NCBI RefSeq assembly: GCF_009600605.1
Contig: NZ_VWNA01000003.1
Coordinates: 124,001 to 188,000 of the forward strand
Reading direction: 5' to 3'
Length of the DNA: 64,000 nucleotides
Source of the DNA: Segnochrobactrum spirostomi
GTDB taxonomy: Bacteria > Pseudomonadota > Alphaproteobacteria > Rhizobiales > Segnochrobactraceae
A program made the position numbers and the translations under genes. The notes beneath the pieces were generated by a model. That model had not been told where the DNA came from, ran no database searches, and saw only the letters and a list, made by a program, of their open reading frames with translations. Shown in pieces: positions 45,963-54,659 of this stretch. Position 1 is the first letter of the stretch, and each line of letters starts with the position of its first letter.

Positions 45963-47483
45963 ATGAGCGCCGATCCCGTCCCCGTGCTCAGTTTGCGCGG
46001 GATCTCGAAATCGTTCTCGGGCGTCACGGTGCTCAAGGGCGTCGATTTCGACGTGCGTGCCGGCGAAGTCCATGCCCTGCTCGGCGAGAACGGCGCCGGC
46101 AAGTCGACCCTCATCAAGGTGATGGCCGGCCTTCACCAGCCGAACACCGGCGAGATCGCGATCCGCGGCGTCACCACCACCTTGGCCTCGCCGCGCGAGG
46201 CGCATGCCGCCGGCATCGCGACGGTTCACCAGGAATTGCTCCTGTTTCCGGACCTGACGGTCGCCGAGAACGTCTTTCTCGGCCAGACGCCGAAGACGTC
46301 GGCCGGCCTGATCGATTGGCAGACGATGCGGCGCCGCGCGCGCGAACTGCTCGACCGCCTCGATTGCCCGGAACTCGACGTCGATTCCCGGGTGGGCGCG
46401 CTTTCCGTCGCCAACCGCCAGCGCGTCGAGATCGCCCGGGCCCTCGCTCAGGACGCCCGCGTCCTCATCATGGACGAGCCGACCGCCGCGCTCGTCGAGG
46501 CCGATGTGCAGCGCCTGCTCGACATCGTCCGCAAGCTCAAGGCGGACGGCGTCGCGATCATCTATGTCAGCCACCGCATGCCGGAGATCTTCGCGCTGTC
46601 CGACCGCGTCACCGTGCTGCGCGACGGCGAACTCGTCGGCACCCGCGACATCGGCGAGGTCGACGAAACGCGGCTCGTCTCGATGATGGTCGGGCGCGAG
46701 ATCGACAAGCTTTATCCGCCGAAGCAGGGCGAGACCGGCAAGGTGATGCTCACCTTGAAAGGGGTGAGCCACCGCGACGTGGTGCGCGACATCTCCTTCG
46801 ATCTGCGCGCCGGCGAGATCGTCGGCCTCGCCGGTCTGATCGGATCGGGGCGCACCGAGACGGCGCTGACGCTGTTCGGCATCACCCCGGCCACCGGGGG
46901 CTCGATCCTCGTCGAGGGGCGCGAGGTGCGGGTGTCCTCGCCGGAGGCGGCGATCGCGCTCGGCATCGCCTATGTGCCCGAGGATCGCGGTCTTCAAGGC
47001 CTCGTGCGGTCGCAGACCATTGCCGAGAACATCGCGCTCGCCAATCTCGACCTGCTCTCGCGCGGGCCCTTCGTCGACACCGGGGCGGTGTTCCGGGCCG
47101 CGCGGGACGCCATCACCCAGTTCGGCATCCGCGCGCGCGGACCGGCCCAGATCGCGCGCCAGCTCTCCGGCGGCAATCAGCAGAAGGTGGTGCTCGGCAA
47201 GTGGCTCGCCACCAAGCCGCGCATCCTCATCCTCGACGAGCCGACGCGCGGCATCGACGTCGGCGCCAAGGCCGAGATCCATCAGCTCATCCGCCGGCTC
47301 GCCGGGGAGGGGATGGCGATCCTGATGATCTCGAGCGAACTGCCGGAGGTGCTGGGCTTGAGCGACCGCATCCTCGTCATGCGCGCCGGCCGCATCGTCG
47401 CCGAATTCGCCGGCGCGGCCGCGACCCCCGAAGCGGTCGGCGCCGCGATGACCGCCTCGAACGCGCCGCGGGAGGCTGCATGA
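45963..47483 (+). CDS. Sugar ABC transporter ATPase (double nucleotide-binding domain)
   Basis: This 506-residue CUT2-class ATPase consists of two fused domains. The N-half has Walker A LLGENGAGKST, signature-like LSVANRQRVEIARAL and Walker B VLIMDEPTAAL. The C-half has the degenerate P-loop GLIGSGRTE, signature LSGGNQQKVVLGKWL and LILDEPTRGIDVGAK. This asymmetry is normal for RbsA/RhaT/LsrA-type proteins. Start ATG 45963 has GAGGAG six bases upstream. The stop overlaps the next permease (ATGA). Confidence 0.95.
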   Translation: MSADPVPVLSLRGISKSFSGVTVLKGVDFDVRAGEVHALLGENGAGKSTLIKVMAGLHQPNTGEIAIRGVTTTLASPREAHAAGIATVHQELLLFPDLTVAENVFLGQTPKTSAGLIDWQTMRRRARELLDRLDCPELDVDSRVGALSVANRQRVEIARALAQDARVLIMDEPTAALVEADVQRLLDIVRKLKADGVAIIYVSHRMPEIFALSDRVTVLRDGELVGTRDIGEVDETRLVSMMVGREIDKLYPPKQGETGKVMLTLKGVSHRDVVRDISFDLRAGEIVGLAGLIGSGRTETALTLFGITPATGGSILVEGREVRVSSPEAAIALGIAYVPEDRGLQGLVRSQTIAENIALANLDLLSRGPFVDTGAVFRAARDAITQFGIRARGPAQIARQLSGGNQQKVVLGKWLATKPRILILDEPTRGIDVGAKAEIHQLIRRLAGEGMAILMISSELPEVLGLSDRILVMRAGRIVAEFAGAAATPEAVGAAMTASNAPREAA

Positions 47484-48454
47484 GCTCCGCGTCCCCCACC
47501 ATCGGCCGCTCGGCGTTCCGTCGCTTCACGTCCGGCTACGGCCAGGAAATCATCGTCGCGCTCGCGATCGTGGTGATCTTCGTCGTGGTGAGCGCGATCA
47601 ATCCGCGCTTCCTCACCAACACCAACGTCAACTCGATCATCGCCGGCAACGCCTACATCGCGGTCGCCGCGATCGGCATGTCGGTCATCATCATCTGCGG
47701 TCACATCGACGTGTCCGTCGGCGCTCTGATCGGGGTCGTCGCCACCATCGCAGGCACGCTCGCGGTCAAGGGCTATCCGCTCCCGATCGCCTGGGGCCTG
47801 CCGATCCTCGTCGCGATGGTGATCAACGCCCTCGTCGGTGCCCTCGTCGCCTATGCCCGCATCCCCTCGATCGTCGTCACGCTCGGCATGCTGTCCATCC
47901 TCAAGGGCGGGCTCATCATCTCGACCGGCGGTACGTGGATCAGCGGCATGCCGCCGGAGTTCATGATCGCCCAGATGCGGCCGTTCGGCATCCCCTCGAC
48001 GGTCTGGTTCATGGTGATCCTGACCGCGATCGCCGCCTTCCTGATGCGCGCCACCGATGCCGGGCGCTCGATTTATGCGGTCGGCGGCAATGTCGAGGCG
48101 GCGCGCGCGGCGGGCATCGATCCGGCGCGGGTCACGGTCGGCGCCTTCGCGGTCCACGGCCTCTTCGCGGGCATCGCCGGCATCCTGTTTGCGACCCAGC
48201 TCCAGGTCATCCAATCGACCGTGCCGCCCAACCTCGAGCTCACCATCATCACCGCCTCGGTGATCGGCGGCGTCTCGATCCTCGGCGGCACCGGTACGGT
48301 GATCGGCTCGACGCTCGCGGCGATCCTGTTCGCCACCATCGGCTCCGGCCTGATCTTCCTCAACGTGTCCGCTTATTGGCTGCGCGCGGTGCTGGCGCTG
48401 CTGATCCTCGCCACCGTGATGGCCGACATGATCCGCCGGAGGCGCGCCACATGA
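47480..48454 (+). CDS. Sugar ABC transporter permease 1 (CUT2)
   Basis: This 324-residue membrane protein of the RbsC/RhaP type has about eight to ten hydrophobic segments, VIICGHIDVSVGALIGV in the second helix region, IPSIVVTLGMLSILKGG and the coupling/terminal motif SVIGGVSILGGTGTVIGS. The ATG overlaps the ATPase stop, and the stop overlaps the next permease (ATGA), so ATPase and both permeases are translationally coupled. It forms a heterodimeric channel with the neighbouring permease. Confidence 0.94.
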   Translation: MSSASPTIGRSAFRRFTSGYGQEIIVALAIVVIFVVVSAINPRFLTNTNVNSIIAGNAYIAVAAIGMSVIIICGHIDVSVGALIGVVATIAGTLAVKGYPLPIAWGLPILVAMVINALVGALVAYARIPSIVVTLGMLSILKGGLIISTGGTWISGMPPEFMIAQMRPFGIPSTVWFMVILTAIAAFLMRATDAGRSIYAVGGNVEAARAAGIDPARVTVGAFAVHGLFAGIAGILFATQLQVIQSTVPPNLELTIITASVIGGVSILGGTGTVIGSTLAAILFATIGSGLIFLNVSAYWLRAVLALLILATVMADMIRRRRAT

Positions 48455-49428
48455 CCAAGGCACTCGAAGCCCGCAAGGGGCGCGACCATGCCGGCCTGCT
48501 GCGGTACGAAACCGTCCTCGCGATCATCACGATCATCGCGCTCGCGGTGCTCGCCAACATCACCAACAAGTTCTTCACGGTCGACAACCTGCTGAACCAG
48601 GGCCGGCTGATGGCCGAGGTCGGGCTCGTGGCGCTCGGCATGACGTTCGTCATCGTCACCGGCGGCATCGATCTCTCGGTCGGCTCGATCCTCGGCCTGA
48701 CCGCGATCCTGCTCGGCGTGTTCTGGCACAATGTCGGCATGCCGCTGCCGCTCGCGATCGTCGCCGCGATGGTCTGCGGCACCGCGGCCGGCGCGCTCAA
48801 CGGCTACGTCATCACCCGCTTCCGCGTGCCGCCGTTGATCACGACGCTTGCCACCCTCGCGCTCTATCGCGGGCTCGCGGAAGGCATCAGCCAGGCGCGC
48901 TCGGTGCGCGGCTATCCGGAATGGTTCTTCTTCTTCGGCCAGGGCGAGGTGCTGGGCGTGCCGGTGCAGCTCTGGACCCTGGTGATCCTGATCGCGGTCG
49001 CCGCGATCGTGCTCGGCCGCACCAAGTTCGGCTACGCGACCTATGCGATCGGCGCCAACGAGACGGCGGCCCGCTTCTCCGGCATCCGCGTCGATCGCGT
49101 AAAGCTCGCGATCTATGCCGGCACCGGCTTCCTCGCCTCGCTCGCCGCCGTGATCTTCGTCTCGCGGGTGACGACCACTCGCTCCGACATGGGAACCGGC
49201 ATCGAGCTCGACGTCATCACGGCGGTCGTGCTCGGCGGCACCAGCATCTTCGGCGGCAAGGGGACGATCGCCGGAACGGTGCTCGGGCTCGTGCTCATCC
49301 AGGCTTTGAAGAACGGCCTGTCGCTCTCCGGCGTGAAGGGCGACGGAACCATCGTGGTCATCGGTGTGGTGCTCATCGCGGCGATCCTCGCCGGAGCCCT
49401 CATCGACCGGAACAGGGGCGGGAACTGA
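48451..49428 (+). CDS. Sugar ABC transporter permease 2 (CUT2)
   Basis: This 325-residue permease of the RbsC/RhaQ type carries FVIVTGGIDLSVGSILGL, VPPLITTLATLALYRGLAEG, GANETAARFSGI and VVLGGTSIFGGKGTIAGT. It differs clearly from permease 1, indicating a heterodimer as in the Lsr and Rha transporters, rather than the ribose homodimer. The ATG at 48451 overlaps the previous stop by 4 bp. Confidence 0.94.
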   Translation: MTKALEARKGRDHAGLLRYETVLAIITIIALAVLANITNKFFTVDNLLNQGRLMAEVGLVALGMTFVIVTGGIDLSVGSILGLTAILLGVFWHNVGMPLPLAIVAAMVCGTAAGALNGYVITRFRVPPLITTLATLALYRGLAEGISQARSVRGYPEWFFFFGQGEVLGVPVQLWTLVILIAVAAIVLGRTKFGYATYAIGANETAARFSGIRVDRVKLAIYAGTGFLASLAAVIFVSRVTTTRSDMGTGIELDVITAVVLGGTSIFGGKGTIAGTVLGLVLIQALKNGLSLSGVKGDGTIVVIGVVLIAAILAGALIDRNRGGN

Positions 49429-49498
49429 AACAAGGGACCGGAGCGCGCGCCCGCCCCGCGGCGCGAAACCGGCCCAACCTGATGCGGAGGAGAAAAAG

Positions 49499-50605
49499 AT
49501 GAAGACGCTCACCCTGGCCGCCGTGCTGACGGTCGGCCTGATGGCCGGAACGGCCTATGCCGCCTCGCCGTGGACCGGCGGCGACGACCTGCCGACCAAC
49601 CCGCTCGCCTGCGACGCGACGCCGGCGACCCCGGAAGCGAAGCCCTATGACGGCGGCACGCCGACCAACGCGCCGGACCGCAAGGGCAAGGAGATCACCG
49701 TCGTCGACGTGCCGAAGCTGATCGGCATCGGCTACTTCAACGCCACTTCCAAGGGCATCGCCGAGGCCGCCGCCGAGATCGGCAACATGAAGGCGACCAC
49801 CGACGGCCCGAACAAGGCCAACATCGACGAGCAGATCACCTTCATCGACAACGACATCACCCAGGGCGTGGACGGCATCCTGTTCGCCGCCAACGATCCC
49901 GTGGCGATCGCGCCGGTGCTGAAGAAGGCGCTCTCGAAGGGCATCAACGTCGTCGGCTACGATGCCGACGCGACCCACGACGCCCGTCAGTGGTTCGTCA
50001 ATCAGGCCCAGTTCAACGGCATCGCCAAGGCGCTGATCGACAACATGGCGAAGGAAGCCGGCGAGGACGCGGGCGTCGCCATCGTCACCTCGACCTTCAC
50101 CACGCCGAACCAGGCGCGCTGGATCGCGGAGATGGCCGCCTACGCCGCGAAGTGCCATCCGAAGCTGCAGTGGCTGGAGACGGTCGAGGCCCAGGAGGAC
50201 AACAACCTGTCCTTCAACCAGGCGACGACCCTCATCAACAAGTACGGCGACAAGCTGAAGGGCATCTTCGGCATGACCTCCGTCGCGACGCCCGCCTCGG
50301 CGGAAGCCGTGACCCAGGCCGGCCAGTGCGGCAAGGTCGCGGTCGTCGGCCTCGCCACGCCGAACGCCATGAAGCCCTACGTCCAGAAGGACTGCGTGAA
50401 GTCCGTCGTGCTGTGGAATCCGGTCGATCTCGGCTATGCCGCGGCCTACGTGATGCGCGCGACCGCCGACGGCACCCTGAAGCCGGGCGACACCTCGGTG
50501 AAGGCCGGCAAGCTCGGCGAGCTCAAGGTGATCAACGGCAGCGAGATCCTGCTCGGCCAGCCGTTCGTCTTCACCAAGGAGAACATCGGCAACTTCGACT
50601 TCTGA
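49499..50605 (+). CDS. Sugar-binding protein, LsrB/RhaS-like
   Basis: This 368-residue periplasmic protein has a Sec signal MKTLTLAAVLTVGLMAGTAYAA. The type 1 periplasmic-binding fold shows LIGIGYFNATSKGIAEAAAE, NDITQGVDGILFAANDPVAI, INVVGYDADATHDARQWFVN, KGIFGMTSVATPAS and C-terminal PFVFTKENIGNFDF. Patterns such as ARQWFVNQ and KPYVQKDCVKSVVLWNPVDLGY fit the LsrB/RhaS subfamily, which binds rhamnose or the AI-2 signal. The unusual N-terminal insert of about 50 residues (SPWTGGDDLPTNPLACDATP) contains a Cys. The ATG at 49499 follows GGAGGAG. It is the last gene of the operon, before a strong terminator. Confidence 0.93.
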   Translation: MKTLTLAAVLTVGLMAGTAYAASPWTGGDDLPTNPLACDATPATPEAKPYDGGTPTNAPDRKGKEITVVDVPKLIGIGYFNATSKGIAEAAAEIGNMKATTDGPNKANIDEQITFIDNDITQGVDGILFAANDPVAIAPVLKKALSKGINVVGYDADATHDARQWFVNQAQFNGIAKALIDNMAKEAGEDAGVAIVTSTFTTPNQARWIAEMAAYAAKCHPKLQWLETVEAQEDNNLSFNQATTLINKYGDKLKGIFGMTSVATPASAEAVTQAGQCGKVAVVGLATPNAMKPYVQKDCVKSVVLWNPVDLGYAAAYVMRATADGTLKPGDTSVKAGKLGELKVINGSEILLGQPFVFTKENIGNFDF

Positions 50606-50644
50606 TCGGGCGAGTCTCCCCGATCCCTTGTCTCGCCGCATCCT

Positions 50645-50682
50645 CGACGCCGCGGTTCGGGTCTCCCCGGGCTGCGGCGTCG
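50645..50682. terminator. Bidirectional terminator between sugar transporter and D-aminopeptidase genes
   Basis: CGACGCCGC and GCGGCGTCG form a perfect 9-bp stem around a 20-base loop, followed on the plus strand by CCGTTTT. It lies 39 bp after the sugar-binding gene and 19 bp after the convergent D-aminopeptidase gene, so it can serve both. Confidence 0.75.
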
Positions 50683-50701
50683 CCGTTTTCGAGAGACCGG
50701 C

Positions 50702-52273
50702 TCAGGCCTTGTCGAACGCGACGTTGCGCGCGAGCCAGCAGCCGAAGGTCACGCCGACAACCGCGCCCTTGTCGTCGCGGCGCACGAGGACCGTCCAATC
50801 GCCGGGCGAGGGGGCATCGAGCGAGCGCTGGCACGGCATCCGCCAGACATCGCGTCCGACCGGATAGAGCGGCTGTGCCGCACCCTTGCCGAGAAACCCG
50901 TCGAACGCGGCATAGAGCGCGCCGCCCGCGGAGGTCACGGTGAGCGTTGAGCCGAGCTCGTCGGAGCGATAGACGCCGTCGATGTCGCGCGCCGCCTCGC
51001 CCTCGACCGGAGAGAGCCGGGTCGCGAGATTGTCGGCAGGCCGCTCCAGGCGGAGGCCGGCACCGGCATGGACGAGGACCATGCCGTCGCTGCGGGCGAC
51101 GCCGTCCGTGCTGACCGTGAGGATCTCCGCGCCCGTGCCGTACCGCGCCGAGACTTTTCCGCCCGGCAGCGGCGCGAGGTCGAGCAGGAGGCCGGTCTCC
51201 TCGTCGAGGAAGCTGCCGGCGAACGCGCTGGCATGGACGTCCGACCCCGTGGCTTGCGGCGCATCCTCCCCGAGCGCGGCGGCGAGAACCGAGAGCGCGG
51301 CGCCGCGGGCATCCCCGGCATGGTTGAAGAGCACCACGACCGACAGCCGCGCGTCGGCGAGGTGGAGACGATGGCTGCGCCAGCCGCGGAGCGCGCCGCC
51401 GTGTCCGGTCACGACCCGTCCGTTGCGCAGCGTGCGCGAGAGCCCGAGGCCATATTGGGCGGGGTTGCCATCCGCGAACGTGGTCGGATGGGAGAGGCGG
51501 CGATAGAGGCCGTTCGGTTCGTCGCGGGTGCGATCGATGAAGCGCTCCCAGGCGATCATGTCGTCGAGCGAGGCGCACAGGCCGGCGTCGCCGCTCCAAT
51601 GGATGCGGTTGATGCCGGGCACGAAGCCGTAATTGGGATCGCCGTCATAGCCGACCGCGCCGCCGGGCACGGTGCGCGTCTCCGGACCATAGACCGCCGT
51701 CTCCATGCCGGCGGGCCGGACGATCCGCTCCATCAGCAGCTCTTCGAACGGCTTGCCTGCATGGGCCTCGAGCGCCGTGCCAAGCACGCGGAAATTGCCG
51801 TTCGAGTAGGAATAGCGGGTGCCCGGCGCGAAATGGAGCGAGGTGGTCCGCCCGATCAGCGTCTTGGCGTCCTCGGGGCGGAACTCGCCCTCGGGTGCGG
51901 CGCCGCACAGCACCGTGAGCGCCCAATAATCCCGCAGGCCTGATTGGTTGTCGGCGAGGTTCGCCGCCGTCGGCACCGGCCCGTGCAGCTTCGGCATCTG
52001 GGCCGCGACCGCCGCATCGAGCAAAGCCGGATCGCCGACGAGGTCGAGCATCAGCGCGCAGGTGAACTGCTTGGTGATGGAGCAGATCGGCACCAGGGTC
52101 GTCGGCGCGAACGGGATGCGGGCCTCGAGATCGGAATAGCCGAACGCATGGCGCACCACGACCTCGCCGTCCTTCACCACGGCGACCGCGCCGCCGGGGC
52201 CGCGGAAGCGTTCGGGCAGCGTGGCGACGGCACGGTCGAGGCGGGCGGCGTCGAGGGCGGGACGGTTGGTCAT
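50702..52273 (-). CDS. dap: D-aminopeptidase (penicillin-recognising serine hydrolase)
   Basis: This 523-residue protein matches the Ochrobactrum D-aminopeptidase architecture: a beta-lactamase-like domain with Ser65-X-X-Lys68 (PICSITKQF), the segment NQSGLRDYWALTVLCGA, a YSN motif in RYSYSNGNFR, and HGG in VTGHGGALRGW. Two C-terminal barrel domains ending near GDWTVLVRRDDKGAVVG and GCWLARNV follow. The family removes N-terminal D-amino acids (D-Ala and others) from short peptides. Start ATG 52273 has GGAG six bases upstream; the longer open frame is upstream non-coding. It stands alone, convergent to the sugar operon and divergent from the iron operon. Confidence 0.93.
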   Translation of the reverse strand: MTNRPALDAARLDRAVATLPERFRGPGGAVAVVKDGEVVVRHAFGYSDLEARIPFAPTTLVPICSITKQFTCALMLDLVGDPALLDAAVAAQMPKLHGPVPTAANLADNQSGLRDYWALTVLCGAAPEGEFRPEDAKTLIGRTTSLHFAPGTRYSYSNGNFRVLGTALEAHAGKPFEELLMERIVRPAGMETAVYGPETRTVPGGAVGYDGDPNYGFVPGINRIHWSGDAGLCASLDDMIAWERFIDRTRDEPNGLYRRLSHPTTFADGNPAQYGLGLSRTLRNGRVVTGHGGALRGWRSHRLHLADARLSVVVLFNHAGDARGAALSVLAAALGEDAPQATGSDVHASAFAGSFLDEETGLLLDLAPLPGGKVSARYGTGAEILTVSTDGVARSDGMVLVHAGAGLRLERPADNLATRLSPVEGEAARDIDGVYRSDELGSTLTVTSAGGALYAAFDGFLGKGAAQPLYPVGRDVWRMPCQRSLDAPSPGDWTVLVRRDDKGAVVGVTFGCWLARNVAFDKA

Positions 52274-52601
52274 GAGGAACTCCGGCAAGGCGAGGCGGAT
52301 CGAACGATCGGATTGATCCGCGGCGAGCGCCGACCGGGGCTGACGGGCTCTCCGCGCACGCACCATATCAGGCGGGCGCTGCGTCGCCACGGTGATCGCG
52401 TCCTGCCGCTCTCAACGCTTGCCGGAATTGTGATCTGTTTCAGAAATGTTCAGCAATATTTGCCAACAACGCTGAGTTTGGTATTGTAACAATTCCAATA
52501 TAAAGCTTAGTCGCAATGATATCTTGAGCAGGCGCCGTAAAGGGTATAATCGAGCGAACCGAAGACTTCTCGTCCTTGTTGGATGAGAGAAGGGAAATCG
52601 G
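52274..52601. promoter_or_regulatory. Divergent intergenic region upstream of the efe iron operon
   Basis: This 328-bp gap separates the leftward D-aminopeptidase gene from efeU. A perfect -10 hexamer TATAAT lies at 52545-52550, with TTGAGC at 52524-52529 as a weak -35 at a short 15-base spacing. The stretch 52430-52500 is AT-rich and contains TTCAGAAATGTTCAG, an imperfect dyad that loosely resembles alphaproteobacterial iron-control elements. No gene is seen here. Confidence 0.45.
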
Positions 52602-53474
52602 ATGCTCGCTTCCTTCCTGATCATGCTGCGCGAGGGCATCGAGGCGGCGCTGATCACCGGCATCATCGCCAGTTACCTGAAGCAGACCGGTCGCACGCAA
52701 TGGATGCCGGCGGTCTGGCTCGGGATATTGCTCGCGGTCGCGCTCTCGCTGTTCGCCGGGGCGGCCTTGCAGATCCTCAGCGCCGAGTTTCCGCAAAAGC
52801 AGCAGGAACTGTTCGAGGCGATCGTCGGCCTCGTCGCCGTCTGCGTTCTCGTCTCGATGGTCTTCTGGATGCGCAAGGCGGCGCGCTCCATGAAGTCGGA
52901 ATTCCAGCATTCGATCGAGGCGGTCTTCGCCAGCGCGGACGCGGCGAACGCCACGCCCCTGAGTGCCACTTGGGCGCTGATCGGCATGGTCTTCTTCGCG
53001 GTGGCGCGCGAGGGGCTCGAGTCGGTGTTCTTCCTGCTCGCGATCTTCCAGCAGAGCACCGGGCCTGCCGCTCCGCTCGGCGCCTTGGCCGGCCTGCTTT
53101 GCGCGGTCGTGATCGGCTACCTTATCTATGTCGGCGGCGTCCGCCTCAATCTTCGGCGCTTCTTCCGCTGGACCGGCGCCTTCATCCTGATCGTCGCGGC
53201 CGGCATTCTCGCGAGCTCCGTGCGTAGCCTGCACGAGGCGGGGCTGTGGAACGGCCTCCAGACTCAGGCCTACGACACCAGCGGCATCCTGCCGGCGTCC
53301 GGCCCGCTCGGAACGCTCCTCGCCGGCCTCTTCAATTATCAGGACACGCCGACGATCGGCGAGGTTCTCGTCTACGTCGTCTTCCTCGTCGTGAGCCTCT
53401 ATCTGTTCCTCCGTCCGCACGGGACGGCGGGTCACGGTGGGGCGTCGGCGGCCGCTCGCGGATCCCGCTCATGA
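52602..53474 (+). CDS. efeU: Ferrous-iron permease EfeU (FTR1 family)
   Basis: This 290-residue protein has seven or so membrane helices and carries both FTR1 iron-binding motifs: REGIE at residues 10-14 (LIMLREGIEAALITG) and REGLE in VAREGLESVFFLLAI. Both Glu-rich motifs face the membrane centre and are essential in yeast Ftr1 and E. coli EfeU. It imports iron that EfeO and EfeB capture and process in the periplasm. The stop overlaps the efeO start (ATGA), so permease and EfeO are co-translated. Confidence 0.95.
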   Translation: MLASFLIMLREGIEAALITGIIASYLKQTGRTQWMPAVWLGILLAVALSLFAGAALQILSAEFPQKQQELFEAIVGLVAVCVLVSMVFWMRKAARSMKSEFQHSIEAVFASADAANATPLSATWALIGMVFFAVAREGLESVFFLLAIFQQSTGPAAPLGALAGLLCAVVIGYLIYVGGVRLNLRRFFRWTGAFILIVAAGILASSVRSLHEAGLWNGLQTQAYDTSGILPASGPLGTLLAGLFNYQDTPTIGEVLVYVVFLVVSLYLFLRPHGTAGHGGASAAARGSRS

Positions 53475-54655
53475 ACAAGTCGTCTCCCTCGCAATCCGCG
53501 CCGCCCCGCTTCTTGCCGCTCGCCATCGCCGGCGCCGCGATCCTCGTCGCGGCCGGTGGTGCGCTGTTCTACTTCGCGACCGTCTCGAAGCGCACGCCGG
53601 TGAACGACGGCGCGATCGCGGTGGAGATCGGGGACAAGGCCTGCACGCCGAACGCGCTGACTGTGCCGGCCGGGCGGCGCACTTTCGCCATCCACAATGC
53701 CTCCACCCGGCCGGTCGAGTGGGAAATCCTCGACGGCATCATGGTCGTCGAGGAGCGGGAGAACATCCTGCCGGGCTTCAGCCAGACGCTGACGGCGACC
53801 CTGAAGCCGGGCTCCTACGAGATCACCTGCGGCCTGCTCTCCAACCCGCGCGGCACGCTCACCGTCACGCCGTCGGCCGAATCCGATGCCGCGGCGAAGA
53901 CGGGCGTCGATCTCAAGGCCTTCATCGGACCGTTGTCCGAATACAAGGTCTATCTCGTCCTGCAGAGCATGAGCCTCGTTTCGGCGACGAAGAAGCTCGA
54001 CGCGGCGATCCAGGCGGGCGATCTTGCCCAGTCGAAGGCCCTCTACGAGCCGGCGCGCGAGCCCTATCGGCGGATCGAGGCCTTGGTCGGCCGCTGGTCC
54101 GATCTCCAGAACGCCATCGATCCCGGCGCCGCCTTCCTCGAAAAGCGCGAGCAGGACCCGGCCTTCACCGGCTTCCACCGCATCGAATACGGCCTGTTCA
54201 CGCAGAGCAGCACGGTCGGGCTCGCGCCGGTCGCCGACAAGCTCGTGACCGACGCGACCGAGCTCCAGACACGACTCAAGGCACTCAAACTGACGCCCGC
54301 GGACCTGACCGAGAACAGTGCGCGGCTCGCCCGCCGGCTCGCCGACGGCAGAATCGAGAGCGGTGAAGCGATCTACGCCCACACCGACCTCGCCGATCTC
54401 GACGCGAGCCTCGCCGGGATCGGCAAAACGGTCGCGCTGATCCGGCCGATCCTGCCGGCCTCGGCGGCGGCGGTCGGCACGGCGCTCGATCAGGCGATGA
54501 CGAAGGCGCAGGCCGCCCTCGCCACGCTCAAGGGTGCCCAGGGCTACCCCGCCTACGACACCGTGGACGCAGCACAGCGCAAGGCGCTCGCCGACGATTT
54601 CCGCGCCCTGGCCGACAGCCTGGACGCGGCTTCCAAAGCCCTTTCCGTGGAATGA
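53471..54655 (+). CDS. efeO: EfeO iron-binding protein (cupredoxin + M75 domains)
   Basis: This 394-residue protein has an N-terminal signal/anchor helix (about 13-34), then a cupredoxin domain (about 40-140: VEIGDKACTPNALTVPAG, ITCGLLSNPRGTLTV; Cys residues present). The imelysin/M75 domain with the HXXE motif in TGFHRIEYGLF follows. In E. coli EfeO the cupredoxin binds or oxidises metal and the M75 domain binds iron. The start ATG 53471 overlaps efeU. It is followed 4 bp later by efeB. The domain order is canonical. Confidence 0.93.
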   Translation: MNKSSPSQSAPPRFLPLAIAGAAILVAAGGALFYFATVSKRTPVNDGAIAVEIGDKACTPNALTVPAGRRTFAIHNASTRPVEWEILDGIMVVEERENILPGFSQTLTATLKPGSYEITCGLLSNPRGTLTVTPSAESDAAAKTGVDLKAFIGPLSEYKVYLVLQSMSLVSATKKLDAAIQAGDLAQSKALYEPAREPYRRIEALVGRWSDLQNAIDPGAAFLEKREQDPAFTGFHRIEYGLFTQSSTVGLAPVADKLVTDATELQTRLKALKLTPADLTENSARLARRLADGRIESGEAIYAHTDLADLDASLAGIGKTVALIRPILPASAAAVGTALDQAMTKAQAALATLKGAQGYPAYDTVDAAQRKALADDFRALADSLDAASKALSVE

Positions 54656-54659
54656 TGCG

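Noticed and set aside
46316-47479. Upstream extension of the sugar permease 1 frame
   Set aside because: The extension overlaps the ABC ATPase in another frame and is Arg-rich; the ATGA overlap at 47480 is a clear start.
52430-52460. Irr/ICE or Fur box before the efe operon
   Set aside because: TTCAGAAATGTTCAG only loosely resembles the known elements; kept as a remark in the region entry and not called as a site.
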